Positions 10,801 through 22,435 of a stretch of 64,000 nucleotides of DNA are shown piece by piece. The notes below the pieces were generated by a model, which saw only the letters and a list, made by a program, of their open reading frames with translations, made no database searches and was not told the DNA's origin. Both the position numbers and the translations under genes were made by a program. The DNA is taken from NCBI GenBank assembly GCA_951640165.1, contig OX621265.1, positions 17,063,001-17,127,000 on the forward strand. The letters are read 5' to 3'. Source of the stretch: Pseudoips prasinana. Lineage: Eukaryota; Arthropoda; Insecta; Lepidoptera; Nolidae. Within the stretch, counting starts at the first letter, position 1; every line of letters starts with the position of its first letter.

Positions 10801-11061
10801 CCGTAACCACGCCTGTTACCACGGCTGGGAATAGCAGGGCTGCCGGGGACTGGGGGCCGCGGTTTGGTTGTGTCCATCATTTGAGGGGATTTGCCATAAT
10901 CGCCACGCTTGGCAGACGGGTTGGCGATCGCAGTAAGGTGGACATGGTACTCAGGAGAACGCTGCTGCCCGTTCTCTGGTATATATTCCCTCGGGACGAC
11001 TTTTACGTCCCCCCACGGGATGAGAGGGGGTGGTGATATTCTTAGGCCGTCACCACACAGC
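7885..11061 (-). mobile_element. RTE-clade non-LTR retrotransposon, near full length (copy 1)
   Basis: A single-ORF RTE element of about 3.18 kb on the minus strand. The 5' end GCTGTGTGGTGACGGCCT is shared with copy 2; the 3' end is an ATG microsatellite tail (CATCATCATCATCAT on +). A 6-7 bp target-site duplication, AAACTT (7879-7884 and 11062-11067, plus an ambiguous C), brackets it. The short duplication and simple-repeat tail are typical of RTE. Coding decay is described with its ORF. Confidence 0.9.
7890..11040 (-). pseudogene. RTE endonuclease-reverse transcriptase, frameshifted
   Basis: The product would nick target DNA and reverse-transcribe the element RNA at the nick. After a basic, proline-rich leader, the apurinic-like endonuclease starts near ATYNTRTLR and keeps GDFNAKLG, NEIDFIL and a GSNHRLV motif in place of the usual SDH. 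The RT follows with NNKAPGDDG, NYRPITLLSH, FVDYEKAFDSIE (motif A) and RFADDIVV (catalytic DD). The C-terminal RTE block (WQWAGHIAR type) lies at about 7890-8160 in another frame. A one-base loss near 9210, relative to copy 2, splits the RT at FFKKGDKTLL, and another frame change occurs near 8160. The upstream frame runs into flanking DNA, so the real start is not certain. Inactive as it stands. Confidence 0.9.
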
Positions 11062-11336
11062 AAACTTAAATTTAAATTTATACATATTATATACATAACC
11101 CAAACTTAAATTTATACAATTTATTTTAAAGATGACTGAAAATTTACTTTTCTTTCTATTAGAAACTTGTTAAATAATTTATAAGGAGCGCCAATGTAGG
11201 AGCGTTTGGCAAATTGTTGCCTTAAATTTCAAGTTACAGCGATACGGCGCTTTCTACATATGAGAAACCGTTGGTACTGCGTCACAGACAAATCGCTGTC
11301 TTCCCGAAGCTGTTGGCACTTGGCGGCAGACACTTC

Positions 11337-11760
11337 TCATATTTCCACCGCAGTCCCAAGAGGAGTTGGGCTACCGGCTGCCGCCGCCGCCCCGTCGCCT
11401 CCTCCGTCTACGATGGAATAACCTGCCAGCATCACGCCTACAATTGTCGGTGGGGACAAAACCCGTCCCCTTTGCGACCAGGACGCCTCTTGGCTTCCCA
11501 AACTGGGCACTCGGTGAGTGTGCGCTGGGCAGAGTCTAGGTCGCTCCCGCAAGTGTGACAATATGTCGTCGCTTCTCGGCCTATCCGGCGCAAATACTCT
11601 CTGAAACACCCGTGAACGGTGAGTATCTGAGTCAGTCTGTAAGTAACAAAACCACCTTTCCCTTCCCACCCAAGGCTCGACGCAAGGCCAGATAGTACTG
11701 ACGGCACGCTAATTCAAGCCGCGCTCGCCACTGAGTTAGTACGCGCCGCCCCGGTGTAAG
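11337..11760 (-). pseudogene. R1-clade LINE fragment, C-terminal zinc-knuckle region
   Basis: The minus strand reads WRARLELA, then TYRLTQILTVHGCFREYL, RRIGREATTYCHTCGS and LTECPVWEAKRR. This matches the C-terminal region of the R1 element at 57.3-57.6 kb (FRLTQVLSDHGCFGKYLHR, CHHCGS, VECPAWE). The pieces lie in shifting frames. The zinc knuckle has lost its histidine (AQRTLTEC in place of ALHTLVEC). No RT or endonuclease accompanies it, so it is an isolated, decayed fragment of at most about 420 bp. Confidence 0.8.
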
Positions 11761-13021
11761 CAAATAACCTAAGCTCGGGAACATTACAATACAAAACACT
11801 ATATTGTAACTCATTTTGTTAAATTAAGGCCTTTATTACTATTTCATTTTGTGTTGAATTTTGTAGTTTGACTGGACCTAACGTGTGGGCACGGAATATT
11901 TACTCCCCGCTCCAAGAAAATTAAGAAAAGTCGATTTTGTGTGTTTTCTTTGCAAATTACTCGCAAAATTACTTTTGTTCAACTTGTTGACGCGATTTAG
12001 TTGCCGAGTTATACGACGAAAGCGACTAGATCGCTTCTACAAATATCTGGCTGTTTCCCGACGCATTTTCTACACATACTTACACTTACGAAAGGAACCT
12101 AAGTTGGTTTTGAGAGTCGTAAATAGATCAACATAGTATTATATAAATATCATGCGATTGTAAGAATATTACCTAGCTAATTTGGTTCCTAATTTGTTAT
12201 GTACATATATTGAATTAGGTATCAATTTAGTATGCAATGTGCATACTTACTATTACAAAAATAACAATTAAATAAAATTAAAATAGTCTTTCAAAAATAA
12301 AACTACTAGTCATGTTGTTTTGCAGGAGCCTCTGTTCAAGTCATTTCCAAAATCAATATATTATGTAGCTTCTGCTGAATGATTGTCGTACATTACTCCC
12401 TATTGATTGAGAGCAATTTCAATTACTGCAGTGCAAGCATCAATGTATCTATATAGCAGTTCAGCTTCATATGGTGTAATTAGAAACACGTTTCATTTTT
12501 GAACAACAAACTTGATCGATCACGGTACGCATTTTGTAAGATAATTTCCTGTTTAATTAATTGAACTGTTTTAAGGGTTTAGTAGTTGTAAAGTAGTTTA
12601 GTTTATGTTTTTGAGAGTACAGTTTTGGTTGTTAATTTTATTGCTTAAAATAATATACAGAAAAATATGCAGTTGTTATAATATAATAATAGCCAAATAA
12701 TTTCAGAATAAACCCTAAAAAGTTGTGCCATATTTAAGCAACCGTATGAGATTTTTATAATTAACTAGCTGTCCCGGCGGAGGCTGTTTTACCTCACAAA
12801 TAGAAAAATAACATGGAATCTGATCACAGCGCAGTACCACATAGCAGGTCTATTGAAATACTACTATAAAACTATTCAGAGACCCGCTCAAACACACTCA
12901 AAACTATAACCAAAATAGGTCCGGTTGTTTAGGAGTGCAGTCCACTGTCGTGAGATGATGTTGTAATCGGATCTAATAATTTTGTGATTTTCTTACCTTT
13001 CGAACGCGCAAATATTCTTCT
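11761..13021. other. No gene seen
   Basis: AT-rich and without a supported gene. About 12765-12960 (TAACTAGCTGTCCCGGCGG, then ATAGGTCCGGTTGTTTAGGAG) looks like a widely dispersed insect repeat that also leaves a trace at about 15990-16030; its identity is not established. Confidence 0.4.
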
Positions 13022-13700
13022 TCAGTGGATTAATTTGCAATGTTTCTTTTATATACAAATAAGATAATATAATATTGAATCGTTCTATGAAAGAATTGTC
13101 CAACGCCAAACATGTCACATATTCTTTTTCTGGGAAAAGCAGTTTTGGAAAAAATATACATCAGAGTTACGCCCTTAATTCTTTCTACTCTTGTGCATAA
13201 CATTTGGTCGTTGTGCCTCCTCCACATTTGGCCAGAGTCCTTTAAGAGTTCGTTATGTAACCGTCTTAAGCGTTTTATTACTGTGCCCAATTCCCATTTC
13301 TATATATCATTTCTTATTTGAACCCTTTGGCCTAATTCAAACCGCTTAGACCTTAAAGAGGGCATGTAGCAGTGCCTTGATTCATCTCCGGTTTCTCAGC
13401 ATGGCATGAAGTAGTATCCTCCTACTCACTGATTTTTTTTCCATTGATTGAGGGAGAAGGAGTATGATCGAACTTGTATTTGATTTATAGAATCTTGTCG
13501 TGTAATGATCCTGTTTCATTGTCCATTATATGCAAGACTTTCTTTACGGTTTGTACAAACCTTTTGGACTGGCCGTGGGTTGCCGGATGATATGGCGCGG
13601 TAACTCTGTGTATTATACCGTCAAATTGTAGGTTTTTGATAACGTACATAATTTTCATTAGTATTTACTAAGGTACCTTGTCCAGTAGTAGTATGAGTAA
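13022..13700 (-). pseudogene. Ty3/gypsy retrotransposon integrase remnant
   Basis: On the minus strand, HRVTAPYHPATHGQSKRFVQ (about 13555-13615) is the end of a retroviral-type integrase core with the conserved YHP..G region. Downstream, TVKKVLHIMDNETGSL and, after a break, ELGTVIKRLRRLHNELLKDS plus MWRRHNDQM match the C-terminal part of gypsy integrases. The pieces are separated by stops and there is no RT, gag or recognised LTR. Assignment rests on the motifs. It is an old inactive remnant. Confidence 0.75.
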
Positions 13701-13960
13701 TAATGTGTCCGCGAAATTGTTTAGCGATCGGTCGTATATCTTTTTTCCGATATTAATCAGTTTCTTCTTGTAAATACCGATTTCCTCCTGAATTTTATAA
13801 AAAATCATCATATTTCCGTTGTGACGTAAGTCTTGTATGATATTCTATATGCGAATTTGTCTGTAGACTTTTTAGAAGATTCGATGTATTCGTCCTTTTA
13901 AGATATTTCTAGTACGTTTTAATGTTGTTATTTTTGCTTCCATCGTACCCAATTTTATAT

Positions 13961-14093
13961 ACAAATAATGATAATGTAATACCGAATCAATTTATTTACA
14001 AACTTATTGTCTTACGTCAAACATGTTACATATTATTTTTCAAGGAAAATAGATATTAAACTATATACAATAGTTTTAAAACAGAATATACAT
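13961..14093 (-). repeat. Second, diverged copy of the gypsy-remnant 3' segment
   Basis: The run TTTATATACAAATAATGATA through AAACATGTTACATATTATTT parallels 13049-13165 (TTTATATACAAATAAGATAA through AAACATGTCACATATTCTTT). The two lie about 910 bp apart in direct orientation, suggesting two overlapping old gypsy insertions or a partial LTR pair. Confidence 0.55.
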
Positions 14094-14152
14094 CAGTTGC
14101 AATACCTAACTGCATTACGGCTTATTCGGGAAGATTAGGCCACGGCACTTTA

Positions 14153-15711
14153 AACAATAAGGCCCACTTACACCAAAAGCTAGGCTAAAATAAAGTAACT
14201 CGAGTTAAGTAACTTCGGGTTAATTCGTTAAAATTTTAACTCAACATTCTGATGCGCCAATGATATATAACACCGAGTCAACTAACTCCGAGTTTCTCTA
14301 TTGGTATCATTAAATCAATAAATAAATCGTTTTGTTCCGTAATGTAATCCCACCAAATATGAATGAGTGAACAATGAGTGAAATATTTATACATCTCTTT
14401 TGTCACTAGAAAACTTTGTATATCACTGTCTCATTTCAAAAACATTTCAATTTGATCGTTTGTGTTTGAAACCAATCTGTCAATTTCGAGTCGCCAAAAT
14501 ATGTACATGTCAAATTGATATGATCGGACCGTTTTGCAACTCTTCTATTATAAAAGTATGACTGGTCTGGCGTTGGTCTAGCGGTAGCGTGTTTACCCGC
14601 AGAGAACGAGGTCCTGGGTTCAGGCCAAAAGTGATTTTGGGACTTTTCAGTAATAAGAAAAAATTCTAGGCATCAGCCCAAAGTCTAGGAGTTGGCGATA
14701 TTATACCCCCGTGTCTCGAAGAGCACGTAAAGCCGTCGGTCCTGTACCTCTTTCCGGTCGTGTCGCTAGGCGTCCCATCGGATCATGAGAGTGATGGAAT
14801 AGAAAGTGCTCCTGTGTTTGCGCACACACTTGAGTACTATAATATGTCCCGCGCAGATGGCTAATCTCTGTTGAGACTGGCCGCCGTGGCCAAAATTCGG
14901 CTAGGAGGACATTATTATAAAAGTCCGAGCAAATATATTCGACCATTTCTTCATCATCATCAGACAATAAAAATCACTCATAATTGTTTAGGACACAAAA
15001 CTGTTTTAAAATCTCTGACTTTCACTTCTGCTACCCAACATAACCTCTCAAACGAAACAAATTTGATATTACTAATCCCGAGTTACTGGTTTAACCCACG
15101 AAACTAGGTGGGTTAAAATTTTAATAAAATAACCCAAGTGTTAGAATTTTCCCGAAGTTAAAACACAAAAACTGTTCTTCAACAATAACTTTATTACATG
15201 AACACAATTTATCACTCTTAACAACCAACGCGCTTCGTAGCTCAATAATGACTGCCTCGTCGACACTTGTGTTGCCATTTATATAGACTTAGATTATAAC
15301 ATCAAATGAAAAAACAACTTGTCATATCAATGACAAACTAAATTATTTTTACCACAACTGTCGGAAGTCAAAATAGAGCTACTAAGAATTTTAATAATTA
15401 TAACAATAAAAATATAAACATACTCTAAAATTACAAGTTAAAATCAACATGTTTTATGGTAAATTGAAAGATAATTAATATTTAATTTTATACAAACTTC
15501 CGTAATAATTAACACGTTTTAGTCAAATCCATAGCCAAATAATTAGAAAATGTGCAATATTTCTTTGGAATTATACTATGTTTTTTTTATCAAGCTAACA
15601 CAAGGTTAGTCCCACACTCTTGGCGGTGCAAGAGGTAATTGTAATTCAACCCCATATTAGCCACTGACTCTGAGTTAATGAATTAAATCTGGGGTGGAGC
15701 AAGTGGGCCTA
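14153..15711. mobile_element. Terminal-inverted-repeat element, probably non-autonomous
   Basis: The left end TAAGGCCCACTTACACC and the right end, read inward as TTAGGCCCACTTGCTCC, form imperfect inverted repeats flanked by TAA-like trinucleotides, as in PIF/Harbinger-type insertions. Both halves carry GAGTTA/GGGTTA-rich subterminal sequence. No transposase frame is present. A SINE occupies 14558-14913 inside it. The match of ends is by eye and the boundaries are approximate. Confidence 0.45.
14558..14913 (+). mobile_element. tRNA-derived SINE (family i) with 11-bp target-site duplication
   Basis: The head has an A-box-like TGGTCTAGCGGTAGCG and a B-box-like GGGTTCAGGCC, consistent with a tRNA-derived RNA polymerase III promoter. 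The unrelated body ends AGGAGGACATT. ATTATAAAAGT occurs at both 14547-14557 and 14914-14924, an 11-bp duplication showing target-primed insertion. A truncated reverse copy lies at 25024-25175. Confidence 0.85.
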
Positions 15712-16709
15712 ATAAAAAAAATAAAACAACCCAAAGACGATATTTCACGATTTATAGCTTAAGTATATAGAGACAGAAAGCGATGGATTATCCTAAAAAA
15801 TCTAATACATTCTGTACTGTTAATCTTGACAGTTGTATTTACGAGTATATAATTTCGATGTACCTAATTGCTTTCTATGTATTTGAATTGTGATAACTTT
15901 TTAAAAATTATATTACTACATTACTTTTTTTTTACTTATTTTCCTATTCCAGACGAAGTTAATCAACACGAATAAAAACACAAAAATAATTTAAATTGTT
16001 CTAGCCGTTCTTGAGTTATAAGCGGTGTAACTAACATGATGAATTAACATTATAAATTTAAACATATATAGATTAATAAGGATTAAGACTAATTTGAGCA
16101 TTTCAGATGCATATAATCTTTCGTTAATGATGCTAAATAAAGAGATACTTTTTTATAAGTGAAGTAAAGAAAATGCATGTTTGCAGTGTTGTAATTTAAC
16201 TTCAGCAGTTGTAATGTTTTATATTCAGAAAAATCATATTTCCGAGGATGAGGAGTTTCATAAAAGTATTCGAAACAGCTATATTCGTAAAAAATGAATT
16301 GAAGATACGCGACATTAATTAAAAGGAAGAATAAATTAATTATTGGCCAGTCATAGTATAATTTTTATGAATTGTGCCACATGGGCAAATTAAACAATTT
16401 TATACTGATTTTAAATTATCTACTAGTTTATGTCATTTATTGAATTAAACTGCAACAGGTAACGTAAAATTTGGTTAATTTTATTTCAGCTTACTAACAC
16501 AACACTTTTTTTCTTCTGTGGGTAGTTGAAAGTACAGCACAAGTAATTTGGTGCTCTGTTTAATTTACAATTTATTAATTATAATACTTTGAATTTCATA
16601 CATATTTATGTATTAGTCAATTGCTAAACACACTATTTCTTGCTGATAATAATAATATCTCCTAAATATCTATCTACACTTAAGAAAAGTCAACAACTTA
16701 CTTTTGAAG
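15712..16709. other. No gene seen
   Basis: AT-rich sequence ahead of LINE-A. GTTCTAGCCGTTCTTGAGTT (about 15998) recalls a common dispersed insect repeat. The 5' UTR of LINE-A probably starts somewhere here, but no boundary could be placed. Confidence 0.4.
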
Positions 16710-17477
16710 ATGGACAGCCGGTTTGAGAAGTCTTTTGATGAGTTTGAGAAGTTATTTAACTCCAGAATGAAAACTCATGAAGATAATTTGGAAAAAGCTA
16801 TGACAGGTAATGCCCCAGACACAAACATTGCCACTCTGTCTAAGGAATTTAGGGATTTCAAGACCTTTATTCTTGAAACAATGGGCTACTTCAAGACACA
16901 ATTTCAGATGCTATCTCTTGGGCTGGATCGGCATGAAACTTCCATGCGCAGGAAAGTACTACTACTTCACGGTGTCCCTGAGCAGCCTGATGAGAAATTA
17001 CACACCACTATTGTTGCACTATTAAACAGCAAAATGAAATTGTCCGACATCAGCTCCAAGAACATTGATGTTTGTCATCGTTTGGGTTCTGTATCAGGAA
17101 AGAAAACACGGCCTATTCTCATCCGTTTTAATGACATGGAGCATAGAAGCCTGGTTTGGGACCACAAGACTACTTTGAAGGGCACTGGTTTCACCATATC
17201 CGAGTTTTTAACCAAGGTTAGACACAGAGTATTCACAAGAGCACGCCAGCATTTTTCCATTTCAAACACTTGGTCATCACAGGGTTATATTGTCATCTTA
17301 ACTCCTGACAAAACTCGCCGCAAGATCGAAACAATGGAGCAACTCGATGCCTTGATATTGCAATTTCCAACGATTGCCACAGCAGCTGAAGATGATCCTC
17401 CTGCCACCTCCACAGCGCCTGCGCCGCCTCCAGTCTCGAAGAGCAACAAACCAGCCCGGAGAGGCAATCGTCGCTAA
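16710..17477 (+). CDS. LINE-A ORF1 protein (L1-ORF1-like RNA-binding protein)
   Basis: An intact 255-codon frame from ATG 16710; an apparent earlier start at 16704 is TTG. ORF1 proteins of this type bind the element RNA and accompany it to the insertion site. The N-terminal third is charged and heptad-like (ESFDEFEKLF-type), suggesting a coiled coil. The centre has RRKVLLLHGVPE, like the start of an RRM-type fold. It continues with DVCHRLGS and RPILIRF, typical of the transposase_22/ORF1 family, and the C-terminal part includes TISEFLTKVRHRVFTRARQ. The tail is basic and rich in proline and alanine. ORF2 follows after about 600 bp. The paralogue at 58256 shares the whole layout. No lesion is visible, so the protein could still be made. 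Confidence 0.75.
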   Translation: MDSRFEKSFDEFEKLFNSRMKTHEDNLEKAMTGNAPDTNIATLSKEFRDFKTFILETMGYFKTQFQMLSLGLDRHETSMRRKVLLLHGVPEQPDEKLHTTIVALLNSKMKLSDISSKNIDVCHRLGSVSGKKTRPILIRFNDMEHRSLVWDHKTTLKGTGFTISEFLTKVRHRVFTRARQHFSISNTWSSQGYIVILTPDKTRRKIETMEQLDALILQFPTIATAAEDDPPATSTAPAPPPVSKSNKPARRGNRR

Positions 17478-18083
17478 TTCTCGATAAGTTTTGTGTCCTT
17501 TATTGTGTTTACTATATTGTGTTCTCTTGTTTTTGGTAGCGTAATAGTTAGTAATAATTGTGTTTGGTAGGGTACTGGGTAGGTGCATAATATTGTAGAC
17601 CATATATTTAACTACCTCCGATTAGGGTTTATAACTATATTTTCTATTCACTACTAAAGTAAACAGTAAACTGTCTATTCTTCAATTTGACATTGACATT
17701 TTTGACAACTTCTCAGTTCTGTTCACAAACTTCGTTTCGTTTTTCCCTATTAACTTACACTACCTAAACAAAAATACGTTTAGTTTAAGTATACGTTGTG
17801 GGCCTTCGGACGTTTGTGCCGATATGTATACAGGTTGTTTTTTTTTACATTTTTGTACTTAAATATTGTTATTTGCTCTTTGTTATCTTAATGTGTATAC
17901 GTTTCGCAATGTATATTTCCTTTCTCCTATTGTTAAAATTTTTTTCCAACTTTCCAGCGAGACGGTGTGTTTAGCTAAATTGTAAATATCAATCTTCTGT
18001 ATTATTATAAATATTATATATAAGTATATATATTATTGTATATATATTTTAATATTTAATTGCTTATTTATATATTACTAATT

Positions 18084-21026
18084 ATGGATGATATTTTACC
18101 TAACTTGGACGATAGTTTTATCTCGTGTTCGTCATCGTCACTTAGTTACGTTAGCGCGGATGATTCTTTTACTTCTCTGACTCTGCATGACCAGATCTCC
18201 TCTCGTTTATCCGACCACTCCAATAACCTTAACATTGCTCATATTAATGCACAGAGTATACCTGGTCATTATTCTGATCTTCTGGCATCATTTAGCAGCA
18301 CGAATATCGACGCTCTTCTAATATCAGAATCTTTCCTTAAACCTTCTCTTCTCTCGCCTTACTTTTCTCTTCCAGGATTCGTTTTGATCCGTAACGATCG
18401 CACTAATAAAGGTTGCGGTGGTGTAGCAATATATTTGCGGGCTGATCTCCCTCACAAAATTGTAAGTGCATCACCTTCTCAGTACACTGGTTCTGCGGAA
18501 TACTTATTCCTCGAAATTGTTGTACACCACACAAAGTTACTCCTTGGGGTTTTTTATAGCCCCAATCTTCGAACTGATTACTTTGATACTCTGGACACTC
18601 TACTAAATAACTTATGTCCAATCTATGATCACGTAGTCTTGATGGGTGACTTCAATACGTGTCTGATGAAAAACGACCACCGTTTTTCTAAACTTCTGTC
18701 ACTCTTATCTTCTATCAATCTCCATATTCTTCCTCTCTCCGCTACACATCATTCTCCTAATTGCAACCCATCTCTTTTAGACCTCATGATTGTTTCGTCT
18801 CCTGATCACGTTGCAACTCATGGTCAATTAACTGCTTCATTCTCCTATCACGATCTGATTTATTTGTCTTACGCTGTACGTCCTCCTAAACTTAAAGCAA
18901 AATTCCTTTTTCTTCGTAATTTCCAGGGCATTAATTTGGAGATGTTACAGTGTGATGCAGAAAGAATAGATTGGTCAAATATCTTTAACTCATCTAACGT
19001 TGATGATAAAGTGAATTTATTTAATATTAATATTCTCGCTTTGTATGATCGACATGCACCAAAACGTCGAGTAAAGGTTAAACACTCTCCTGCCCCTTGG
19101 ATTACTGCTGATATTAAAGATTATATGGCTCGCAGAGATAAGGCAAAGCGTAGGTACAAACGCAATCCTACAGAGGGAAATTTAGCCCGGTATAAACACC
19201 TACGGAACCGTTGCAATCGCCTGTGTCGTGATGCCAAGAAACGCCACTTCTATAAGTCTCTTGATAGTCGGGATTCCTCTACAGTTTGGAAATTTTTAAA
19301 ATCCAATGGTATCGGTAAATCCCCCGCCTTGGTCTGTAAGGACATCGATCTACATGCACTAAATATCCACTTCTCAAATCCTCCTCTCACTCTTGACATT
19401 CCAAGAAAATCTGCTACCTTGCACGATCTCTCACTTTTGCCGATACCGCAATGTTCTCCTTTCAACCTATCTCCCGTTACCGAGGAGGACGTCAAAATAT
19501 CCATTCTTTCTATATCTTCAACTGCAGTTGGACATGACAATATTTGCTCAAGGATGATTAGCCCAATTCTTTCTACCCTTCTACCTGTTCTTACTCATAT
19601 TTTTAATTTCTCTTTATTCTCTTCCACTTTTCCATCAGCTTGGAAACGAGCTCACATTATTCCTTTGCCCAAAGTGGCCAATCCTGTCATACCGTCCCAG
19701 TTCCGCCCTATTTCTATACTCCCATTTCTTTCGAAGGTTCTTGAGCATATTGTCCATCGTCAGCTGTCAGACTTTCTATCCTGCAACAAGTTCCTCAGCC
19801 CATTCCAGTCTGGATTCCGCTCTGGCCATAGCACTGTCACTGCCCTTCTCAAAGTGACCGAAGATATTCGCTGGGCCATGGACAATAAATTCCTATCCCT
19901 TTTGGTATTGCTGGATTTCAGTAATGCCTTCAATTCTGTCGATTTTGATGTCCTTCTTGGTGTCTTATCTTCACTAAACTGCTCTTCCAGCAGCATCTCC
20001 TGGTTTAACTCTTATCTTCGGGGTCGCTCGCAGTGTATTCACCATGAAGAGTCTTATTCAGATTGGTGTTCACTCACTGCGGGGGTACCTCAGGGTGGCG
20101 TTCTTTCTCCTTTACTTTTTTCCATTTTCATAAACTCCGTTACAAGAGTTATCTCCTCTAACTTCCATCTGTATGCAGACGATTTGCAACTTTACAGGTC
20201 CTTCGCCCATAATAATGTTACTGCCGCCATCTCTGCTATAAATTCTGACTTGGAACACATAAACCAATGAGCTAAGTCCTATGGTCTATTAATTAACCCG
20301 AGTAAATCCCAGGCCATGATCATTGGAAGCAGGCATATGTTGAGATATCTGGAGATCGCGTCCATTCCTGCAGTTTATTTAGATGGCTATGCAATAACAT
20401 ACACCGAAACCGCTAAAAATTTGGGTGTAACCTTCGACTGTAATCTTTCTTGGAAGGCACATGTCTCTGAAGTCAGTAGGAAGATTCACTTTACTTTTCA
20501 CTCACTGAAACATCTCCAAAACTTTCTGCCTTTGAAAACGAAAATCTCTCTTACTCAAACTCTTCTACAACCCATTCTAGACTACGCTGATTGCTGCTAT
20601 CTGGATGTCACCGAGGAGCTGTTGAATAAACTTGAGCGCTTGCAAAATCTCTGCATTCGTTTTATATTCGGTCTTAAGAAATATGATCATGTCTCCAATT
20701 TTCGCAAGGATCTCAAGTGGCTACCCGTTCGACTTCGCAGGAATACTCGTATATTGTGTCTCCTCTTCAATATCCTTCACAATCCCTTATCCCCTTCCTA
20801 CCTACGGGACCGTTTTTCCTATCTTCATTGTTCCGATGCTCCCTGCAGATCCCATCGTCGATCTCTTCTCCTAATCCCTCAACATAAAACTGATTTTTAC
20901 TCCTACTCCTATACGGTTCATGCGGTCAGGTTGTGGAATTCTCTTCCCCCTAACATTCGCCAATGTAAAACAGTTTCAATATTTAAAAATCGTGTTAAAG
21001 CACATTATCTCTCTTCCTCATCCTAG
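18084..21026 (+). pseudogene. LINE-A ORF2 endonuclease-reverse transcriptase, one nonsense codon
   Basis: The frame runs from ATG 18084 to 21026 and is broken only by TGA at 20268-20270. The endonuclease carries HINAQSI, LISESFL, RNDRTNKG, VLMGDFNTC and SYHDLIY, its catalytic landmarks. The RT shows KVANPVIPSQFRPISILP, VLLDFSNAFNSVD (motif A), GVPQGGVLSP (motif B) and LYADDLQLY (catalytic DD). The thumb and C-terminal region continue after the stop (AKSYGLLINPSKSQ) to ARLWNSLPP-type sequence. The paralogue has ISEWSRAHGL where this copy has INQ-stop-AKSYGL, so the stop most simply arose from TGG. No RNase H domain is present. A single visible lesion makes this one of the youngest elements here. 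Confidence 0.85.
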
Positions 21027-21273
21027 TTGTATGTATATGTATGTGTATATAGATATTTATCTTTGTATTTTATAAGTATTTATGTATATTAGCATGTAGT
21101 GTATGTATATATGTATTACTAGAAACTACACACGATATATTATATTTCTTTTAATTTCTCCTCTCGCGGGTCTGCTGGAAGAAATTTCATTGAAATAAGC
21201 AGTACCTTTGTACATGTTATTTTCTTTTAAAATTTATTTTCTGTATTCCTTTTCCGTGTGTACATTAATGATT

Positions 21274-21304
<31 letters not shown>

Positions 21305-21310
21305 CAATAA

Positions 21311-22435
21311 CATAGTGAGTTGTAGAGAACGGGCGTGTAAGAGGCAATACAGTTATTTAAGTAAGAATTTTTTTATTTAAACTAATATTAAATCGGTTTA
21401 AGGTAATTTTTGGTAGAGTACTGCTACTACACCCTTGATTAGTTTCTCCGTGGTACTTACACCTAGACCTATTCATGCTAACAATTTTTAGTGATATAAT
21501 ATTTTCATACTTAACATCTATATTGTACTTTTGATACTGATTGTAATGGTTGAATGGTTTTATCAATGAATTTATATTGTAATTTTATTATTTCTATTGT
21601 ACCTTTGATTGTTTTAATTTTATAATTAAATAATGTAAATTTTCAATACAAAGTAAAAAAATTAGTGAAACCATTTGTTTCAGTAAAAATTAATGAAATA
21701 TCGTTCTTGGTATTTCTAAGTATCATTAATATATATTTTTAAGATAACTCTCGTCTGTAGGAAAATGAATCGTTGTGGCTCGGAGTACTTAAAAAAACAT
21801 TTTTGACGGACACAAAGTACACCCAGACTCAGAATCGCACAAATTGTTGTTCATGTGGGAATGAGAACACGTAGGCGGCTGTCTTAACCACTGCGCTATT
21901 CGTGTGGTATTTGCTATATAAAGTAACTCAGTCTATTTGTCAGTCGCGCTTTCACGCCAACACTACTGAAACGACACACTAAGAGAAATAAATAAAGATA
22001 CTTAATAATTATATATATATATATATATATATAAATTAATAGACCCACTACCTACTTATTATTTAAGGATTTCCCTACATATCCTGCTAAAGGGGCGCCG
22101 TCTCAGCATTAGCTGGATAGGAAACACCCAACACTGATTTTCAGTCGACAACCTTGCTAATAAACCACCGACGCGGCGACAACGGCAACATGTAAATAGT
22201 TCAGGTCAAAATATATATATGCCGGGAATAGGGTCACCATCATTATAATAAAATACATGTTGCACCTGTTGTTTACCTATGTAGTGGCGACGCCGTCATA
22301 TACGAACCATGTGTGTATTGGTGTTGGTTTGTTGACAGGAAAAATAATTAAATTACTTAAATAAAACTAACATAAAAAGACGATACGACATCTTATGTAC
22401 CTAGGAGCATTAGCTAAGAAGCTGGTAAACATAAT
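21311..22435. other. No gene seen; contains a SINE and an (AT)n run
   Basis: AT-rich, with a SINE at about 21768-21912 and a TA microsatellite at about 22012-22034. The 69-codon minus-strand frame at 21357-21566 shows no recognisable motif. Confidence 0.4.
21768..21912 (-). mobile_element. tRNA-derived SINE (family iii), truncated
   Basis: Read on the minus strand: AATAGCGCAGTGGTTAAGAC (tRNA-like head), CGCCTACGTGTTC, then ACAATTTGTGCGATTCTGAG and a GGGTGTACTTTGTGTCC-like body. The B box is eroded. It is a SINE and not a functional tRNA gene. Confidence 0.55.

Larger units (their letters stand above)
16710..21310 (+). mobile_element. LINE-A, two-ORF non-LTR retrotransposon, nearly intact
   Basis: ORF1 (16710-17477), a 606-bp spacer without genes, ORF2 (18084-21026), then a 3' UTR ending in an AATAAA-rich tail (21275-21305). 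The 5' boundary and target-site duplication were not found. Clade is unresolved: EN and RT without RNase H, with an ORF1 of the RRM type; an I-group clade such as Vingi is one possibility. Confidence 0.75.
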
